From NCBI GenBank assembly GCA_049889415.1, contig JBMHDL010000006.1, forward strand, positions 310,001-374,000: a DNA stretch of 64,000 nucleotides, in the 5' to 3' direction. The position numbers were made by a program, and so were the translations under genes. A model generated the notes under the pieces. It saw only the letters and a list, made by a program, of their open reading frames with translations. It was not told where the DNA came from and ran no database searches. Shown here piece after piece: positions 46,066-54,410 of this stretch. This DNA comes from JAYQKL01 sp049889415 (GTDB lineage Bacteria; Pseudomonadota; Alphaproteobacteria; RS24). Each line of letters begins with the position of its first letter. The stretch's first letter is position 1.

Positions 46066-47943
46066 ATGGCTGGGAAAATCATTCAGACCAACAACGCCCC
46101 CTTCAACAAGATTGATGTTGATACGGTGACTTTGGACATTATTGAAAACGCATTGCGCAATGCACGCGAAGAAATGGATGCAACATTGTTCCGGACGGCC
46201 ATGTCGCCGGGTATCCGCGAACAGGGCGATGCATTTCCGATGATTGCCAATGTGGACGGCAAAATGGTGGTCGGTCAGTTTGGCTCTTTTATTCATGGTT
46301 TCATGGATGTCTATGACGGCGAGATTGAGGAAGGCGACATGATCTTCACCAATGACCCGTATTCCTGCGCCGGTGCGGTCAGTCACCTGAATGACTGGCT
46401 GGTCATGAAGCCGGTGTTCAAGGACGGCCGTCATTTGTGCTGGGCCGCGCATTTCGGCCATATGACTGATGTTGGCGGTAAGGTGCCCGGCTCACTGCCA
46501 ATTGATGCGCAGGAGATTTTTGAGGAAGGCACGGCTGTGCCACCGGTGAAAATCTTCAAAAAAGGCGAATTGCAACAGGATATTCTCAAGATTGTCCTGC
46601 GAAATGCCCGGATGCCGCACTGGAATGAGGGCGACTTTAACGGCGTGATTGCCGCCTGTAACATGGCGGAACGCCGGTGCATTGAGATGGCGGAGCGTTT
46701 CGGGGATGATGTATTTTATTCGTCTCTTGATGAATTACTCGAGCGCAATTGCCGTGCCATGCAGCAGCTGATTCAGATGATTGTGCCGGAAGAAAAACAG
46801 CATTTTGAGGATTATCTCTGCGATGACGGAACGGGCCTTGGTCCATATAAAATCAAATGCAGCATGTGGCGTGAAGATGACACGGTGATTTTTGATTTTG
46901 AAGGCACGGATCCGCAAAGCCCAAGCTCCATAAATTTCTACCTGAATGAGGAAATGTTCAAAATGTTCTGCGGAACATTTATGATTTCCGCCTTTGACCC
47001 GCAAATCCTGTTTAATGACGGCTTTTATGATTTCATGGATGTCCGGATTCCTGAAGGTTGTCTGCTGAAACCGCGCAGACCGGCGGCGCTGTCGTGCCGG
47101 ACCCATGCGCTGGGGCGGATTTTTGACGTCATTAGCGGTCTGCTGGGACAGGGCAATCCTGACTTCCTGTGCGGTGCCGGATTCTCCGACAGTCCGCATT
47201 TGATGTATTCAGGCTATGACAAGAACGGCGAATGGTTTCAGCTGTTCCAGATCGGTTTCGGGGGTATCCCGGCCAGACCGGTCGGGGATGGGCCGGACGG
47301 TCATTCCCTGTGGCCGGGTTTCACCAATGTACCGAATGAATATATCGAAGCTTACTTCCCGTTACGGATTGAGACTTACGAGTCGATCCCGGATTCCGGG
47401 GGTGCCGGATATAACCGTGGCGGCAACGGTATCTGCATGGGCTACCGGTTCTTGGAAGATGGTCAGATTTCCATTCATGATGACCGCTGGCTGACCTATC
47501 CATGGGGTGTCAAAGGAGCCCATCCTGGCGCACGGGGGACGAAACTCCTCAAACGTATCGACGGCAGTGAGGAAATCCTGACATCTAAATGTGACCGTAT
47601 CCAAGTTCAAGAAGGCGACCTGTTGCTCTACAACACTTGGGGTGGCGGCGGTGTCGGCGATCCGTTGACCCGCGAACCTGAACGTGTGCTAGCCGACATT
47701 GAAGCCGGCCTTGTCACGGTTGATGGAGCGGCGGCAAATTATGGCGTGATTGTCACGGATGGCGCTGTTGATGCAGCGGCAACCGAAAAACGCCGGGCTG
47801 AGATGGGTGCAGAACGTGGGGACGATATTCCGCTGTTCAACTTCGGCGGGGACATCGAAACCCTGCGCGCGAATTGTGAGGCTGAAACCGGTTTGGCCGC
47901 GCCACAGGACCCAAAAAACATGATGAAAGCGGCGGCTGAATGA
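46066..47943 (+). CDS. Hydantoinase/oxoprolinase B subunit (HyuB)
   Basis: A 625-residue HyuB family protein, longer than the usual 520-600. VTLDIIENALRNAREEMDATLFRTAMSP and GDMIFTNDPYSCAGAVSHLNDW, with AAHFGHMTDVGG, are family blocks, and the C-terminal half contains RGGNGICMGYRFLEDG. It is the catalytic partner of HyuA. GGAGAAATC precedes the ATG. It overlaps the isochorismatase gene by 4 bases (ATGA). Confidence 0.88.
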   Translation: MAGKIIQTNNAPFNKIDVDTVTLDIIENALRNAREEMDATLFRTAMSPGIREQGDAFPMIANVDGKMVVGQFGSFIHGFMDVYDGEIEEGDMIFTNDPYSCAGAVSHLNDWLVMKPVFKDGRHLCWAAHFGHMTDVGGKVPGSLPIDAQEIFEEGTAVPPVKIFKKGELQQDILKIVLRNARMPHWNEGDFNGVIAACNMAERRCIEMAERFGDDVFYSSLDELLERNCRAMQQLIQMIVPEEKQHFEDYLCDDGTGLGPYKIKCSMWREDDTVIFDFEGTDPQSPSSINFYLNEEMFKMFCGTFMISAFDPQILFNDGFYDFMDVRIPEGCLLKPRRPAALSCRTHALGRIFDVISGLLGQGNPDFLCGAGFSDSPHLMYSGYDKNGEWFQLFQIGFGGIPARPVGDGPDGHSLWPGFTNVPNEYIEAYFPLRIETYESIPDSGGAGYNRGGNGICMGYRFLEDGQISIHDDRWLTYPWGVKGAHPGARGTKLLKRIDGSEEILTSKCDRIQVQEGDLLLYNTWGGGGVGDPLTREPERVLADIEAGLVTVDGAAANYGVIVTDGAVDAAATEKRRAEMGAERGDDIPLFNFGGDIETLRANCEAETGLAAPQDPKNMMKAAAE

Positions 47944-48533
47944 GTAATGAAAAGCTCGGTTCCAAGTCTATTGCACTTGGTAACAAACCGGCTTTGATCA
48001 TTGTGGATGCCAGCAATGGCTTCACAGATCCGCAATCCCCTCTGGGGGCAGACTTTTCGTCTGAAATTGACGTGATTAATCAGCTGTTGGAAGAGGCCAG
48101 CAAGCAGGATTGGCCTGTCTATTGCTCGTCTGTTGTCTATCATGAGGCGAGCGAGGCGGCTGTCTTTCGCGCAAAAATACCTGCCTTGAATATTCTGGCC
48201 GCCGGGTCTGACATGGTCGCGCTGGATGCACGCCTCAATCTGCCGATGGATTACACATTGGTCGAGAAGTGGCATGCTTCGTGTTTTCACGGAACAGACC
48301 TGCAGCAGCGGTTGGAAGCGGCATCGATAGACAGCCTGATCGTTGTCGGTTTCACTACCAGCGGCTGTGTGCGCGCGACGGCGGTCGACGGGCTGCAGGG
48401 CGGGTTCAAGACCGTCATCATATCTGATGGCAGCGGAGACCGGGACGCCGAGGCGCATCACGCAAATCTGTCTGATTTTGGTTATAAATATGGTGAGGTG
48501 ATGACGTTGGCGGAACTCCGCTCAGAACTTTAG
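47940..48533 (+). CDS. Isochorismatase-fold cysteine hydrolase, module 1
   Basis: A 197-residue member of the isochorismatase-like hydrolases. The catalytic triad is visible: Asp in LIIVDASNGFTD, Lys in VEKWHASCFHGT, Cys in VVGFTTSGCVRATAVD. The family hydrolyses amides and carbamoyl groups (N-carbamoylsarcosine, maleamate, nicotinamide) or vinyl ethers. With HyuA/HyuB the best guess is an amidase or decarbamoylase following ring opening. Last gene of the module 1 operon, ended by a bidirectional terminator. Confidence 0.85.
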   Translation: MSNEKLGSKSIALGNKPALIIVDASNGFTDPQSPLGADFSSEIDVINQLLEEASKQDWPVYCSSVVYHEASEAAVFRAKIPALNILAAGSDMVALDARLNLPMDYTLVEKWHASCFHGTDLQQRLEAASIDSLIVVGFTTSGCVRATAVDGLQGGFKTVIISDGSGDRDAEAHHANLSDFGYKYGEVMTLAELRSEL

Positions 48534-48569
48534 AACTTTAAGTTTACGGTCTGAAAAGCAGGCATAAAA

Positions 48570-48599
48570 AAACGCCCCTGTCGCGAGACAGGGGCGTTT
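48570..48599. terminator. Bidirectional terminator between the two modules
   Basis: AAACGCCCCTGTC (48570-48582) pairs perfectly with GACAGGGGCGTTT (48587-48599) around a GCGA loop. The flanking A run makes it strongest for the minus-strand receptor gene, and it also suits the plus-strand operon. Confidence 0.9.
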
Positions 48600-48616
48600 C
48601 TTCGTTTCATTACAGC

Positions 48617-51079
48617 TTAGAAGTTGTAGCTGAACTCCACACCCATCCGGCGACGGGCGCCAGGTGAGACGAAGGAGCCGGCAAATTCCGCTGCCGGAAT
48701 GACTTCTGCCAGGAACTTCTCATCTGTGAGGTTACGGGCATAGGCCGTCAGGCTCCAGTTTTCGGTGCTCAGACCGATACGAGCATTCAGGACACCATAT
48801 TCGTCACGCTCCGCAATGGTGAAGTCGGAAGGTGCAAAGCTTGCCCACAAGCTAGGTGTTACACCTTGGACTGTGTGGAACACAGTCGGTCCGGTCACAC
48901 GGTAGTCCAGACGTGCATTCAGATCCATGCCGTTTGACAGGGGTTGAATATAGTCCGCACCGATGTTCACAGTGTATTCGGCTGTGTAAGGTGACTTGTT
49001 GCCGACTGTTGACGGGCGAGCATTGTTGCTGGTGATTTCACTGTCCAGAACATTGGCGGAACCAAACACGGACAGTTGATCATTGACTTCGTAATCGAGG
49101 CTGGCTTCCAGACCTGTGATTTCCACTTCGTCAATATTGTTCACCACGCGCAACAGGCCAAAGCCGCCGACAAAGAATTCGAAGAATTGCATATCTTCAA
49201 CTTCCGTGTAGTAGGCTGCCAAATCATAGGTCAACGCGCCAAGTGTCCCCTTAATACCGGCTTCCAGTGAGGAAGAGGTCTCTTTTCTGTAATTGTCCTC
49301 AATGACAACTTCAGAGTTCACATTGACAAGACCACCTTCAAGCAGTGTTGGACCATTCACAAGGTTATCCGTGATGATCTGTGCGGCACCGGAGTTGTTG
49401 AAACCACCGGACTTGAAGCCGACACCCCAGTTGGCATAGATGTTCGTGACATCGCTCACCGCATAGTTCATGGAGAGTTTCGGTTGGAACTCCTTGTACT
49501 CTTTGTTGTTCGGGGCGATGGCCGCCAGCACACCGTCACCGTCAACATCCTGACCGGGGTTCAGAGCACCACCTGTGATTGGATCAGTGACCAGCGGCAC
49601 GAGGTTGGTGACCTCACGGTCCTCAACGTCATAACGCAGTGCCAGACCAAGATTCAGATCGTCTGAAACGGCATAGTCAAAAGACGCGAAAGCGGCCATG
49701 ACTTCCGTGTTGAACTTGTCGTGGAAGAGCTGTGATGTCGGGTTGGATGTGCCCGGTGCATTGTAAAGATTGTACAATACGCCTTGACCCAAATCAGCAC
49801 CAAGGCTGACACCAACTTCCCGCTCAATGTCCAAGTAATAGACACCAGCCTGCCATTGCAGGGCGTCCGTGTCATTGGAGGACAGGCGAACTTCAAAGCT
49901 CATATCTTCCTGTTCACGAACCTGATACTGCGACCCGTCACAGGTGGTCGGTGAGTATGGGCCCAATGTGCCGCCGATCTGACCCGGGGCATTGATGACA
50001 AAACCTGTCCGTGCAGTTGTTGATGCCAGACAGGCAGCCCGTGCGGCTGCGGCGTCAGCCGTACCGCCGACAGCGGCCAGATTGTAGCGGCTGAAGTCAG
50101 CGGATGTGCCGTCGGCCATCAGGTCCTGCTCAACGTCGGAATACAGCATCCATGCCGTCAGCGTCATATCGTCCATTTCATGTTCGAGTTTGGCTGACAG
50201 TTCGATGGTGTTCTGTTCGTTGGTCGGGACAATGTTGCCGTAATAGGCACTGCCGTTTTCCTCAAAGTCAATGTCATTGACATTTTGGGTGAACGGGGCC
50301 CCGAAAGCGGGCAGCTGGAAGGCCGCACGGAAGTTGATGGACGCGCTGTCCACGCGTGCCAAACGGGCTTTCAAATCCAGTGACGTTGCGTCGCTGAGAT
50401 CCATCAGGACGCGGGCGTCAAGACCTGAAACCTGCGCATTGTCGACAACATCATCATTCAGGTAACGGTTGTGGTAGAAACCATCCGTCTCGCTGTAATT
50501 GGCGGACAGTACAAACCCGGCATTGTCGCTGAGCGGGCCGGAGACATAACCGGACAGGCCGATTGTGTTGTCCTCGCCATAGCTGACTTTGACATTGCCT
50601 TCAGCCGATTCGGTCGGCTTCTGGGTTGTGATGATCATCGCACCGGCGGCCGCGTTTCGACCATAATAAGCGCCCTGCGGGCCCTTCATGATCTCAACCT
50701 GGCGGATGGTGCCGTGATCCTGGTTCAACTGGGCGGTATTGGTTTTCAAAATGCCGTCAACGACCAAAGCCACGGAGCTTTCAGCGTCACGGGCACCGTT
50801 CATGCCGCGAATGTTGATTTGCGTGTCACCGGCTTCTGCCGTGCCGGTTACAATGGTGACACCGGGTGTCAACTGCACGAAATCCTCAGCAACTGTCGCG
50901 CCGGAACGCTCGAGAGACTCAGCCGTGATCACGCTCACGGATGCAGGTACATCACGCAGGCTTTCATTTTGCCGGCGTGCCGTCACCACAATTTCGTCAA
51001 TGCCTTGGGCATAGACAGGCATGCTGGTCAGCACTGTCGCCAACCCGGATGCCAAGAGTAGTTTTTTAGAAAATGTCAT
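48617..51079 (-). CDS. TonB-dependent outer membrane receptor, module 2
   Basis: An 820-residue receptor with a signal peptide (about residues 1-25, ending VYA), a TonB box DEIVVTA, a plug with RGMNGARDAESSVALVVDGIL and MKGPQGAYYGRNAAAG, and a barrel ending in FSYNF. The start at 51079 follows TTTGGAGGAA. It is last in a run with a racemase-fold gene and two SnoaL-like genes, gap 26 bases, so it probably imports the module 2 substrate. It is clearly different in sequence from the receptor at 37.0-39.4 kb. Confidence 0.9.
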   Translation of the reverse strand: MTFSKKLLLASGLATVLTSMPVYAQGIDEIVVTARRQNESLRDVPASVSVITAESLERSGATVAEDFVQLTPGVTIVTGTAEAGDTQINIRGMNGARDAESSVALVVDGILKTNTAQLNQDHGTIRQVEIMKGPQGAYYGRNAAAGAMIITTQKPTESAEGNVKVSYGEDNTIGLSGYVSGPLSDNAGFVLSANYSETDGFYHNRYLNDDVVDNAQVSGLDARVLMDLSDATSLDLKARLARVDSASINFRAAFQLPAFGAPFTQNVNDIDFEENGSAYYGNIVPTNEQNTIELSAKLEHEMDDMTLTAWMLYSDVEQDLMADGTSADFSRYNLAAVGGTADAAAARAACLASTTARTGFVINAPGQIGGTLGPYSPTTCDGSQYQVREQEDMSFEVRLSSNDTDALQWQAGVYYLDIEREVGVSLGADLGQGVLYNLYNAPGTSNPTSQLFHDKFNTEVMAAFASFDYAVSDDLNLGLALRYDVEDREVTNLVPLVTDPITGGALNPGQDVDGDGVLAAIAPNNKEYKEFQPKLSMNYAVSDVTNIYANWGVGFKSGGFNNSGAAQIITDNLVNGPTLLEGGLVNVNSEVVIEDNYRKETSSSLEAGIKGTLGALTYDLAAYYTEVEDMQFFEFFVGGFGLLRVVNNIDEVEITGLEASLDYEVNDQLSVFGSANVLDSEITSNNARPSTVGNKSPYTAEYTVNIGADYIQPLSNGMDLNARLDYRVTGPTVFHTVQGVTPSLWASFAPSDFTIAERDEYGVLNARIGLSTENWSLTAYARNLTDEKFLAEVIPAAEFAGSFVSPGARRRMGVEFSYNF

Positions 51080-51105
51080 TTTTTCCTCCAAATTTGCCCT
51101 GGCAC

Positions 51106-51504
51106 TCAAACCAGAACGTTTTCCCCACTAAAGTAAACATAAACTTCCTGGAATTTCCCGTCGCGGATACGCCAGAAATTTGTGTTGTGGAAAGTGGTTA
51201 CATTGCCGTCTGCGTCAGTCAGATCAGCGATAAAACTGGCGGTAATCCGCCCGTTTATTTCATCCACCGTGCAGGTGAAGTCCCGGTGCACAATGGTTTC
51301 CCAAGCGCCCAGGAAATCTTCGAACATACGGCGAATGGCGGGTTTTCCGGCATGCCTGTCGAAGCTGGTTTGTGTGCACATCAGTGCTTCTTCATTGAAG
51401 CACGCAAGGGTGGCTTCAATGTCTTTTTTATCGACGCTGCCGAAATATTTGTTGATGGCAAGGTCGATTAATTCTTCACGCGAAAGAGTAGGTTCATACT
51501 GCAT
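51106..51504 (-). CDS. SnoaL-like (NTF2 fold) protein, copy 1
   Basis: A 132-residue protein of the SnoaL/NTF2-like cone fold. IDLAINKYFGSVDKKDIEATLACFNEEALM is the typical N-terminal helix region, and FHNTNFWRIRDGKFQEVYVYFSG the C-terminal sheet. Some members are isomerases, dehydratases or hydrolases of small hydrophobic rings, while others only bind ligands. AAGGAG precedes the ATG. It is a tandem paralogue of the next gene upstream (3 bases apart) and lies directly before the receptor gene. Confidence 0.75.
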   Translation of the reverse strand: MQYEPTLSREELIDLAINKYFGSVDKKDIEATLACFNEEALMCTQTSFDRHAGKPAIRRMFEDFLGAWETIVHRDFTCTVDEINGRITASFIADLTDADGNVTTFHNTNFWRIRDGKFQEVYVYFSGENVLV

Positions 51505-51507
51505 GGA

Positions 51508-51945
51508 TCAGTCTCCTTCTTTCAAAAGGTTGTCACCGCTCATATAGACATAGACGTGGTGGAATAGCCTGTCTTTCAGGTAAAACCGGTTGCAGTTTTC
51601 GTACCGCAACGGATCGGTTTGACCGGTTGGTGTGATCAGGACCGTGAATTGCGAGCAAACGGAGTTTGACTGCGGATCTGAGGTATGGACAAAATTGCCG
51701 TGCCAGATTGGGTCAAAATCATTGAACAGCTTTTCAAACATGGACCGGATAGCGGTATCACGTCCTGTGTGCACCGTATTTGACGTCACTTCCTGCAGCA
51801 CGGCATCTTCCGTGAAACAGCTCAAGACTTTTTCCATGTCCTTGTTATCCACGCCGTCAAAGTATCTCTTTGTTACAATGTCAACGTAAAAGGAATGTGG
51901 CAGGGGCGTTTGCCCCGGCCCGGCTTCTGACCAGTCACTCATCAT
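51508..51945 (-). CDS. SnoaL-like (NTF2 fold) protein, copy 2
   Basis: A 145-residue NTF2-fold protein, paralogous to its neighbour (shared pattern YF-x-VD-KD-x-CF-E-A and a C-terminal VYVY-SG-N-L). The start ATG overlaps the racemase-fold stop (ATGA), with AAAGGAG 5 bases before it. The pair could form a heterodimer or act on successive intermediates. No catalytic residues can be assigned by eye. Confidence 0.75.
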   Translation of the reverse strand: MMSDWSEAGPGQTPLPHSFYVDIVTKRYFDGVDNKDMEKVLSCFTEDAVLQEVTSNTVHTGRDTAIRSMFEKLFNDFDPIWHGNFVHTSDPQSNSVCSQFTVLITPTGQTDPLRYENCNRFYLKDRLFHHVYVYMSGDNLLKEGD

Positions 51946-52691
51946 TCAACTCCTTTCAGAATGCCCTCATCATTCATGACTTCGGGGGTTGGAAACGCTT
52001 TTTTGGAATGGGTTAAATCCAGTTCCAGCAGCACCTCAAGAAACTTGTAGGCAACCAGACCTGGATTAATCAGCGGAATATCGAGATTTTCAGTCAGATA
52101 GGCGGCGGACTGATGCATGGTGGTTGACCCCAGAACAATCACATCGGCGCCGTCATCATTTATCGCCTTGTCGGCTTCGGCTTTCAGCTTCTCAAAAATC
52201 ACCTCTTCCTTGCCGGCCAGTAGCTCCGACAGGTCCGGCCGCGTATCAATCGAGCGCAGCGAGGCGACGCGGTGCCAGAAACCATATTCCGTCAGCGTCT
52301 TTTCATAAAGCGGATACCATTCCGGCCACATGGTTAGAACGGAGAATTTTTTGCCCAGCATCATGGCGGCCATGAACGCGGCTTCACCGGGGCCGATAAC
52401 CGGGATGTTCAGGCGCGAGCGCAGGGCACGCAGGCCGCTGTCGCTGACCGTATCAATCAGAACCGCCGCATACCCTTCTTCCTCGGCCTTGACGCCGGCC
52501 TGGAAAACAGTCCAATCCATCAACATCATGTCATGATAGCTGTCGCCCAACGCAGCGCCCCATGTGACGGCTTCAAACACCGGCCTGAAGCCCTTCCTGA
52601 CAACCGTCTCTGGCAACTGCTCCGAACGGTTGTCCACCCCGGCCTGATCCATGGGGATCGGGACAATAACTTTGATTTTTTTCTCGGACAT
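51942..52691 (-). CDS. Asp/Glu/hydantoin racemase-fold protein lacking cysteines
   Basis: A 249-residue protein of the Asp/Glu racemase superfamily (hydantoin racemase, maleate isomerase, arylmalonate decarboxylase). The fold blocks are IKVIVPIPMD, AAVLIDTVSDSGLRALR and ADVIVLGSTTMHQ. Active members have a cysteine at the positions held here by Thr81 and Ser189; this protein has no cysteine at all. GGAGG 8 bases before the ATG at 52691 sets the start. It could be a non-racemising lyase, a cyclase or a binding protein. First of a four-gene run with SnoaL-like genes and a receptor. Confidence 0.75.
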   Translation of the reverse strand: MSEKKIKVIVPIPMDQAGVDNRSEQLPETVVRKGFRPVFEAVTWGAALGDSYHDMMLMDWTVFQAGVKAEEEGYAAVLIDTVSDSGLRALRSRLNIPVIGPGEAAFMAAMMLGKKFSVLTMWPEWYPLYEKTLTEYGFWHRVASLRSIDTRPDLSELLAGKEEVIFEKLKAEADKAINDDGADVIVLGSTTMHQSAAYLTENLDIPLINPGLVAYKFLEVLLELDLTHSKKAFPTPEVMNDEGILKGVE

Positions 52692-52724
52692 ATATTCCCT
52701 CCGATATGACCTCATTAACGTTAG

Positions 52725-52734
52725 ATTGTATACT
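52725..52734. promoter_or_regulatory. Imperfect copy of the TTGTATACAA motif
   Basis: TTGTATACTT, 8 of 10 bases identical to the palindrome at 41812, lies about 35 bases upstream of the racemase-fold gene in the 110-base gap where its promoter should be. It could link this transcript to the module 1 GntR/FCD regulator. One imperfect copy is weak evidence. Confidence 0.3.
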
Positions 52735-52801
52735 TTTTAAGTCCAGTCTTTTACTTCCCTTTTAGGTTAGGTACTGACTTTATGTTGCATATTTGCACCT
52801 A

Positions 52802-53659
52802 TCAGAAAGGAACGGCCCGCTCATCCTGCGGCAGGATTGTCGTGCGGTACATTAAACGTTCATGGGACGAGTCAAACGGCTCGCGTCGATGCATGGTGCA
52901 GGCATTGTCCCATAATAGCGCATCGCCCAGTTCCCATTCATGTTTATAGACAAAATCATCACGTATGGTCCATGCGAACAGCTGCTCGAGAATATCGGTG
53001 CTCTCATCCGCCGGCAGCCCGACAATTGATATGGTCATGCCGGGGCACAGATAAAGGGCGCGCCGGCCGGAGAGCGGATGTGTTCTGACCAGCGGTTGTT
53101 TAATGTCAGGCGTCAGGTTTGACTGCTTTTCGTCGGTTTTGGTGGAGAATTGGGCGTTGAAATTGGCGTAAGACTGCACAGCGAGGCGACCATCGACAAT
53201 ATCCTTCAACTCACGCGGCAGGCGTTCATATGCCGTCGCCATGTCAGCGAAATATGTGGCGCCGCGCTCGGGAGGGATCTTGACCGAAAACAGCAGCGAT
53301 CCCAAAGCCGGGCGGGGCAGATAAATCTGGTCATAATGCCAGCCGACTTCCGTGTTGGACAGGGCGCCAACAGGTTTACCGTCCTTTGTCAGATTGGAGA
53401 TTTGCAGGATTTCAGGGTGGTCTTCGTTCAACCACTCCGAACGGACATGTATCTCGAGTTCCCCGATCAGGCGGGAAAAGTTGACCAAATCATCCTTGGA
53501 CATGTCCTGTGCGCGAAACAGCAGCAATTCATATCGCAACCAGAGAGCCTTGATCTGGGCCAGGTCAGCGGCAGAAATCTCACCGCTTAATTTGATGTCG
53601 AATATTTCGGCACCGAAACAGTCATGCAGTTCGCGTGTTTGAAAACTTTTTTCTACCAT
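52802..53659 (-). CDS. TauD/TfdA-family 2-oxoglutarate dioxygenase
   Basis: A 285-residue TauD family protein. Iron ligands are in GWHYDQIYLPRP (HxD, about residues 108-110) and DNACTMHRREPF (distal His), with the 2-oxoglutarate arginine near LMYRTTI. The TauD block RYELLLFRAQDMSKDDLVNFSRLIGEL is at about 43-69. Members hydroxylate next to a heteroatom, releasing sulfite from taurine or an aldehyde from ether herbicides. Substrate unknown. It is 2 bases after the isochorismatase-fold gene. Confidence 0.86.
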   Translation of the reverse strand: MVEKSFQTRELHDCFGAEIFDIKLSGEISAADLAQIKALWLRYELLLFRAQDMSKDDLVNFSRLIGELEIHVRSEWLNEDHPEILQISNLTKDGKPVGALSNTEVGWHYDQIYLPRPALGSLLFSVKIPPERGATYFADMATAYERLPRELKDIVDGRLAVQSYANFNAQFSTKTDEKQSNLTPDIKQPLVRTHPLSGRRALYLCPGMTISIVGLPADESTDILEQLFAWTIRDDFVYKHEWELGDALLWDNACTMHRREPFDSSHERLMYRTTILPQDERAVPF

Positions 53660-53661
53660 TG

Positions 53662-54324
53662 TTAACTCTTCATTTCCTCAATGATGGACTGGGTCTGCGC
53701 CACACGACCCCACAGGCGCTCAAAAGTGCGTTCGAAGGCGGACTGCATCTCGTCACTGCAGGTGCCTGAGGCATCCGAAGCCAGAACCACCCCAAAGCCG
53801 CGATCCGCGGCCTCCATGCCGGTCATGCCGACACAATTATTGGTCGACACGCCGGTGACGACAACGGTCTCAATGCCATGTGTGGTGAGATAAGACCCCA
53901 GTCCCGTCGATGCGAAGCCGCCCATGGTGACTTTGTTGAAGACCGGCTCATCGGGCTGCGGTTCCAACTCGGTGACGATTTCATGTTCCTTGGTGCCTTG
54001 ATGATTGTTTGTGGCCTCGTAAAACCGGCGCATATGGGCCGGCGCATCACTGTAATCGGGCATGACACTGCCGACGGTCAGATAAATCACCTTGGCGTGT
54101 ACTTCACGAAAACAGGTCAGCAATTTCTGGTTATTGGGGATGACGGCGTTTTCAATCCGGTCGAAGCGGTATTGTGCGCTGTCGAGCCGTCCCTGCTCGT
54201 CCAGCATTTTCCCCAGACCGTGGGCGCGGCTACCACTTGCATATTGCATATCAACCACAATTAGTGCTGTAGTTGCAGGGCTGAGGTTAATCGGGCGTGT
54301 GAACTCGTCAATATATGAGGCCAT
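53662..54324 (-). CDS. Isochorismatase-fold cysteine hydrolase, module 2
   Basis: A 220-residue isochorismatase-like hydrolase. The triad is Asp in LIVVDMQYASGS, Lys in FNKVTMGGFASTGL, Cys in VVTGVSTNNCVGMTGME. It is more similar to biuret/N-carbamoyl amidase-type members than to EntB, but the substrate is unknown. It heads a minus-strand transcript with the TauD-like gene, starting from the divergent region that holds operator copy A. Confidence 0.85.
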   Translation of the reverse strand: MASYIDEFTRPINLSPATTALIVVDMQYASGSRAHGLGKMLDEQGRLDSAQYRFDRIENAVIPNNQKLLTCFREVHAKVIYLTVGSVMPDYSDAPAHMRRFYEATNNHQGTKEHEIVTELEPQPDEPVFNKVTMGGFASTGLGSYLTTHGIETVVVTGVSTNNCVGMTGMEAADRGFGVVLASDASGTCSDEMQSAFERTFERLWGRVAQTQSIIEEMKS

Positions 54325-54343
54325 AAATTTACTCTTTTAAATA

Positions 54344-54356
54344 GTCCGTACCAATG
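54344..54356. promoter_or_regulatory. GntR/HutC candidate operator, copy A
   Basis: GTCCGTACCAATG in the 86-base divergent gap between the isochorismatase-fold gene (-) and the GST gene (+). The core GT-CCGT-AC plus CAA is shared with the copies at 59420 and 62304. Confidence 0.6.
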
Positions 54357-54410
54357 TAATATAGTTGATAGTGCGCTTTGCGCAAGCTTAGTTTTGAGGA
54401 GTTTTGCAAA

